From: an uncultured Oscillospiraceae bacterium | GTDB lineage: Bacteria; Bacillota; Clostridia; Oscillospirales; Acutalibacteraceae | DNA length: 8,445 nt | Reading direction: 5' to 3' | Assembly: GCA_902462665.1 (NCBI GenBank) | Contig: CABQCM010000040.1 | Coordinates: forward strand, 1 to 8,445 | Shown: positions 5,661 through 8,445 of the stretch, piece after piece | How the letters are laid out: every line of letters begins with the position of its first letter | Position numbering within the stretch: the first letter of the stretch is position 1 | Made by a program: the position numbers and the translations under genes | The notes under the pieces: generated by a model | Seen by the model: only the letters and a program-made list of their open reading frames with translations | Database searches by the model: none | Told to the model about the DNA's origin: nothing

Positions 5661-5930
5661 TTGCAGCAAAAACGCACGCCGCTGCGCAAATGCATGGGAT
5701 GCGGCGAGATGAAGGACAAACGCTCGCTGGTTCGCGTGGTGCGCAGCCCCGAGGGAGAAGTTTCTCTGGACCTTGGCACCCGTAAGCCTGGCCGGGGCGC
5801 TTACGTTTGCAAGTGCGCCGAATGCCTGCGCCTGGCCCGTAAGGCGCGCCGTTTGGAGCGGGCGCTGTCCTGCCAGATCCCCGACGAGGTGTACGAACGC
5901 ATGGAGGGGGAAATCGCGGCAGATGAATGA
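5661..5930 (+). CDS. rnpM: YlxR family RNA-binding protein, RNase P modulator RnpM
   Basis: Small basic protein of 89 residues in the YlxR family (DUF448). In Bacillus subtilis the homologue binds the RNase P RNA and is named RnpM; that role is carried over by family. Features: PLRKCMGCGEMKDKRSLVRVVR with CxxC at 11-14, the family signature PGRGAYVC (43-50) and two further cysteines (52, 55), then a basic helix RLARKARRLERAL. Start: AAAGGAGG (5644-5651) is 9 bases before TTG 5661 but directly touches ATG 5652, so TTG is preferred; the protein then starts MQQKRTPLRKC, as usual for the family. It lies between nusA and ylxQ, the standard order in Bacillota. Its last 8 bases overlap the next gene. 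Confidence 0.9.
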   Translation: MQQKRTPLRKCMGCGEMKDKRSLVRVVRSPEGEVSLDLGTRKPGRGAYVCKCAECLRLARKARRLERALSCQIPDEVYERMEGEIAADE

Positions 5931-6249
5931 TCCGATTTTATCATTGCTGGGAATGGCGCGCCGCGCCGGTCGTGTTGTGCTGGGGGCCAATTTGGCCGCA
6001 CAGACGGTCGAGCGGGGCAAAGGGTATCTGGTATGCGCCTCCAGCGAGCTGAGCGAGCGCACCAGACGCGAGCTGCTGCGCATTTGCGAAAAGGGAAGAG
6101 TTCCGCTGCGGATTCTGCCCTACACCATTGAGGAGCTGTCGGCGGCCATTGGGGCCGCGACCGGCACCGTAACCATAACGGATGAAAACTTCGCCGCGGG
6201 AATAGGCCGCAAATGCGACGAGCAAGACAAGGGAGGAAACGGACTATGA
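5923..6249 (+). CDS. ylxQ: L7Ae/L30e-family ribosomal-like protein YlxQ
   Basis: 108-residue protein of the L7Ae/L30e/S12e/Gadd45 RNA-binding fold; bacterial members bind kink-turn RNA. The N-terminus LSLLGMARRAGRVVLGANLA is the typical opening of YlxQ, followed by the strand YLVCASSELSERTRRELLRIC, the segment VPLRILPYTIEELSAAIG and TVTITDENFAAGI. The usual partner RNA in the cell is not established from sequence. ATG 5923 overlaps the rnpM stop by 8 bases; a GGAGGGGG tract (5903-5910) lies 12 bases upstream, so translational coupling to rnpM is likely. Its stop overlaps the infB start in the ATGA arrangement. Confidence 0.9.
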   Translation: MNDPILSLLGMARRAGRVVLGANLAAQTVERGKGYLVCASSELSERTRRELLRICEKGRVPLRILPYTIEELSAAIGAATGTVTITDENFAAGIGRKCDEQDKGGNGL

Positions 6250-8445
6250 TGATGAAATACAGGGTTCATGAGGTGGCAAAGGATTTTGATAAGCCGAATA
6301 AGGAGGTCATCGACCTGCTGGGCGAGGTGTTTGGCGAGACAAAAAAGCATATGACCGCCCTCACCGAAGCCGAGCTGGATGTGGTCTTTGATCATTTCAC
6401 CCAGCAGAACCAGGTGGAAAGCTTCGATTATTATTTCTCTCTGGGGGAGGAAGCACGCAAAAAGCGCGAGCAGGAGCGCGAGGCGGAGAAGGCCCGCAAG
6501 CTGGCCGAGCAGCAGGCGCTGGCCGAACAGCTTTTGCAGGCGGCCCGCGAGCAGGCGAAGGGGCAGAATGTTGCAGGCTCGGCCGATAAAGTTCCCGGTG
6601 CAAACGCGGATAAAAAGCCTTTGGATAAGAAACCGAGCGCGCCCGCACAGAAGAACGCCGGTACGCCCGCGCCAGCTGCTCCGGCCAAGCCCAAGCAGAA
6701 ACAGCCGGGGGCTCAGCCCCACCGCGGCCCGGCCGAGGTTCGCCGGGTGGATACCCGCGCGGGTCATGTCGAGTTGGATAAATACAATGAGAAGTACACC
6801 CAGCTGGCTCCTGACCGTGCGGTGCGGGACAACACGGTACACAAGCAAAAGCTCAAGCAGCGTTCGCAGGAATATCGCCGTCCCCAGCGTGCCAAACGGG
6901 AGACCGAGGCAGATAAATTGCGCCGTCTTCAGCTCGAGCGCATCAAGAAGACCCCCATTAAGGTCACCATCGGGGATGAAATTACGGTTGGTGAGCTTGC
7001 CTCCCGCATGAAAAAGACGGCGTCTGAGGTTATTAAGCAGCTCATGAAGCTGGGCGTGATGGCCACTATTACGCAGGAAATCGACTATGATACCGCCGCA
7101 ATCGTGGCCACCGAAATGGGAGCCGTGGTCGAGCGGGAAGTGGTTGTCACTATTGAGGAGCGCATCATCGACGACAGCGAGGACGCGCCGGAGAACCTGC
7201 AGCCTCGCAGCCCGGTCGTGGTGGTCATGGGGCACGTTGACCATGGTAAAACCTCCATTCTCGACGCCATTCGAGACACCTCGGTTACTTCGACTGAGGC
7301 GGGCGGAATCACTCAGCATATCGGCGCTTACCGTATTCAAGCAAACGGCCGGGATATCACCTTCCTTGACACGCCGGGACACGCTGCGTTTACTTCCATG
7401 CGCGCGCGTGGCGCTCAGGTTACCGATGTCGCAGTGCTGGTTGTGGCGGCGGACGACGGCATCATGCCCCAGACCATTGAGGCTATCAACCATGCCAAAG
7501 CAGCCGAAGTTTCCATCATCGTGGCCATTAACAAAATGGATAAGCCCGACGCTTCTCCCGACCGCATCATGCAGCAGCTGACCGAGCATGGCCTCGTGCC
7601 GGAGGAATGGGGCGGCGACGTCATCTGCGTGCCGGTGTCGGCTGTGACGAAGATGAACATTGATAAGCTGCTCGAGAGCATTCTGCTGGTTTCGGACATG
7701 ATGGAGCTCAAAGCGAACCCCAACCGCACCGCCCGTGGAACGGTCATCGAGGCGCGTTTGGACAAAGGGCGCGGCCCGGTGGCGACGGTGCTGGTGCAAA
7801 ACGGCACCTTGAAGCTGGGCGATATTCTCGTTGCCGGCACGTCGGTCGGCCGTGTGCGGGTGATGATGAACGACCGCGGCGAGCGGGTGGAGACGGCTGG
7901 TCCGTCGGTGCCGGTGGAGATTACCGGACTGGCCGAGACTCCGCAGGCTGGCGATACCTTTAACGTCGTCTCCGACGAGAGGCTGGCCCGCGAGCTGGTT
8001 GAGCAGCGTCGCGCCAAGGCGAAGGAAGAGCAGTTCAACGCCGTGCAGAAGGTCACGCTAGATAATCTGTTTGACCAGATGCAGCAGGGCGAGGTCAAAG
8101 AGCTCAACATCATTGTCAAGGCCGATGTGCAGGGCTCGGTGGAAGCGGTCAGCCAATCGCTACAAAAGCTTTCCAACGACGAGGTGCACGTGCGGGTAAT
8201 CCATGGCGGCGTGGGCGCGGTCAGCGAATCGGACGTGATGCTGGCCAACGCCTCCAACGCCATCATTGTGGGCTTTAACGTGCGGCCTGACCCCGTTGCA
8301 AGGACCAACGCCGAGCGTGACGGTGTGGATATGCGCATGTACCGCATTATTTACGACTGCATTGAAGAAATTGAATCGGCCATGAAGGGTATGCTCGCGC
8401 CTAAGTTCCGCGAAGTTGTTCTCGGCCGGGTCGAGGTGCGGCAGG
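6246..8445 (+). CDS. infB: Translation initiation factor IF-2, 5' part
   Basis: IF-2 is the GTPase that brings initiator fMet-tRNA to the 30S subunit and promotes 50S joining. The frame is open from ATG 6246 to the right edge (733 whole codons), so the C-terminus is missing. N-terminal IF2_N domain (about 4-50, with VHEVAKDFDKPNKEVIDLL), a long charged Ala/Lys/Pro/Gln linker, a second IF2_N domain (IKVTIGDEITVGELASRM), then the G domain: GHVDHGKT (329-336), GGITQHIGAY (switch 1), DTPGH (375-379), NKMD (429-432) and the G5-region SAV; domain 2 and most of domain 3 (NIIVKADVQGSVEAV, VGAVSESDV) follow. Start supported by AAGGGAGG (6229-6236) with 9-base spacing; ATGs at 6249 and 6252 are alternatives. 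It overlaps the ylxQ stop by 4 bases, indicating coupling. Confidence 0.97.
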   Translation, partial: MMMKYRVHEVAKDFDKPNKEVIDLLGEVFGETKKHMTALTEAELDVVFDHFTQQNQVESFDYYFSLGEEARKKREQEREAEKARKLAEQQALAEQLLQAAREQAKGQNVAGSADKVPGANADKKPLDKKPSAPAQKNAGTPAPAAPAKPKQKQPGAQPHRGPAEVRRVDTRAGHVELDKYNEKYTQLAPDRAVRDNTVHKQKLKQRSQEYRRPQRAKRETEADKLRRLQLERIKKTPIKVTIGDEITVGELASRMKKTASEVIKQLMKLGVMATITQEIDYDTAAIVATEMGAVVEREVVVTIEERIIDDSEDAPENLQPRSPVVVVMGHVDHGKTSILDAIRDTSVTSTEAGGITQHIGAYRIQANGRDITFLDTPGHAAFTSMRARGAQVTDVAVLVVAADDGIMPQTIEAINHAKAAEVSIIVAINKMDKPDASPDRIMQQLTEHGLVPEEWGGDVICVPVSAVTKMNIDKLLESILLVSDMMELKANPNRTARGTVIEARLDKGRGPVATVLVQNGTLKLGDILVAGTSVGRVRVMMNDRGERVETAGPSVPVEITGLAETPQAGDTFNVVSDERLARELVEQRRAKAKEEQFNAVQKVTLDNLFDQMQQGEVKELNIIVKADVQGSVEAVSQSLQKLSNDEVHVRVIHGGVGAVSESDVMLANASNAIIVGFNVRPDPVARTNAERDGVDMRMYRIIYDCIEEIESAMKGMLAPKFREVVLGRVEVRQ

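Noticed and set aside
4455..6083. Long open frame (542 codons) on the - strand across nusA and rnpM
   Set aside because: It is antisense to nusA, rnpM and part of ylxQ, all of which have clear family motifs. The translation shows no domain, and long antisense frames are common in GC-rich coding DNA.
6120..7799. Long open frame (559 codons) on the - strand across ylxQ and infB
   Set aside because: It lies opposite the IF-2 G domain and linker; its composition (His, Arg and Leu runs) is that of an antisense shadow, with no motif.
7415..8347. Ser/Thr-rich 310-codon frame on the - strand inside infB
   Set aside because: Antisense to conserved IF-2 domains 1-3; low-complexity composition follows from the infB codons.

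Overview
The window is a stretch of bacterial chromosome of about 58% G+C (hand count of sampled lines) made of two housekeeping clusters read on the + strand, with one A+T-richer gene between them on the - strand. The gene order der-plsY-gpsA followed by rimP-nusA-rnpM(ylxR)-ylxQ(L7Ae)-infB, the short NusA without C-terminal acidic repeats, and the strong purine-rich ribosome binding sites point to Bacillota, most likely a fairly GC-rich member of the Clostridia. I cannot name the species.

Layout. 1-458 is the 3' part of der (ribosome-assembly GTPase). 459-780 is a gene-poor gap of about 320 bases with perfect and near-perfect hairpins but no convincing gene. 781-1509 is plsY and 1613-2617 is gpsA; together they supply and acylate glycerol-3-phosphate, the first steps of phospholipid synthesis. 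2618-2787 holds three abutting stem-loops, one terminator-like. 2788-3456 (-) encodes a CPBP/Rce1-like membrane protease homologue at about 40% G+C, probably a later arrival. 3457-3726 is a divergent control region with a promoter facing each way and a hairpin in the rimP leader that looks like a weak intrinsic terminator. From 3727 to the end runs the rimP-nusA-rnpM-ylxQ-infB operon (30S maturation, transcription elongation/termination, RNA binding, translation initiation); infB is cut by the window edge.

The most unusual item is a 231-base element (4221-4451) that fills the rimP-nusA gap. Its ends form a 26-base imperfect inverted repeat that begins on the rimP stop codon. Inside are a terminator-like hairpin with a T6 tract, a perfect 7-bp hairpin, and a 10-base segment that could pair either with the terminator's 3' arm or with a distal sequence. 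It could be a non-autonomous mobile element (MITE) or a structured leader/attenuator for nusA; the sequence alone does not decide. The rimP leader hairpin is a separate candidate for NusA autoregulation.

The other genes are ordinary, intact members of well-known families.
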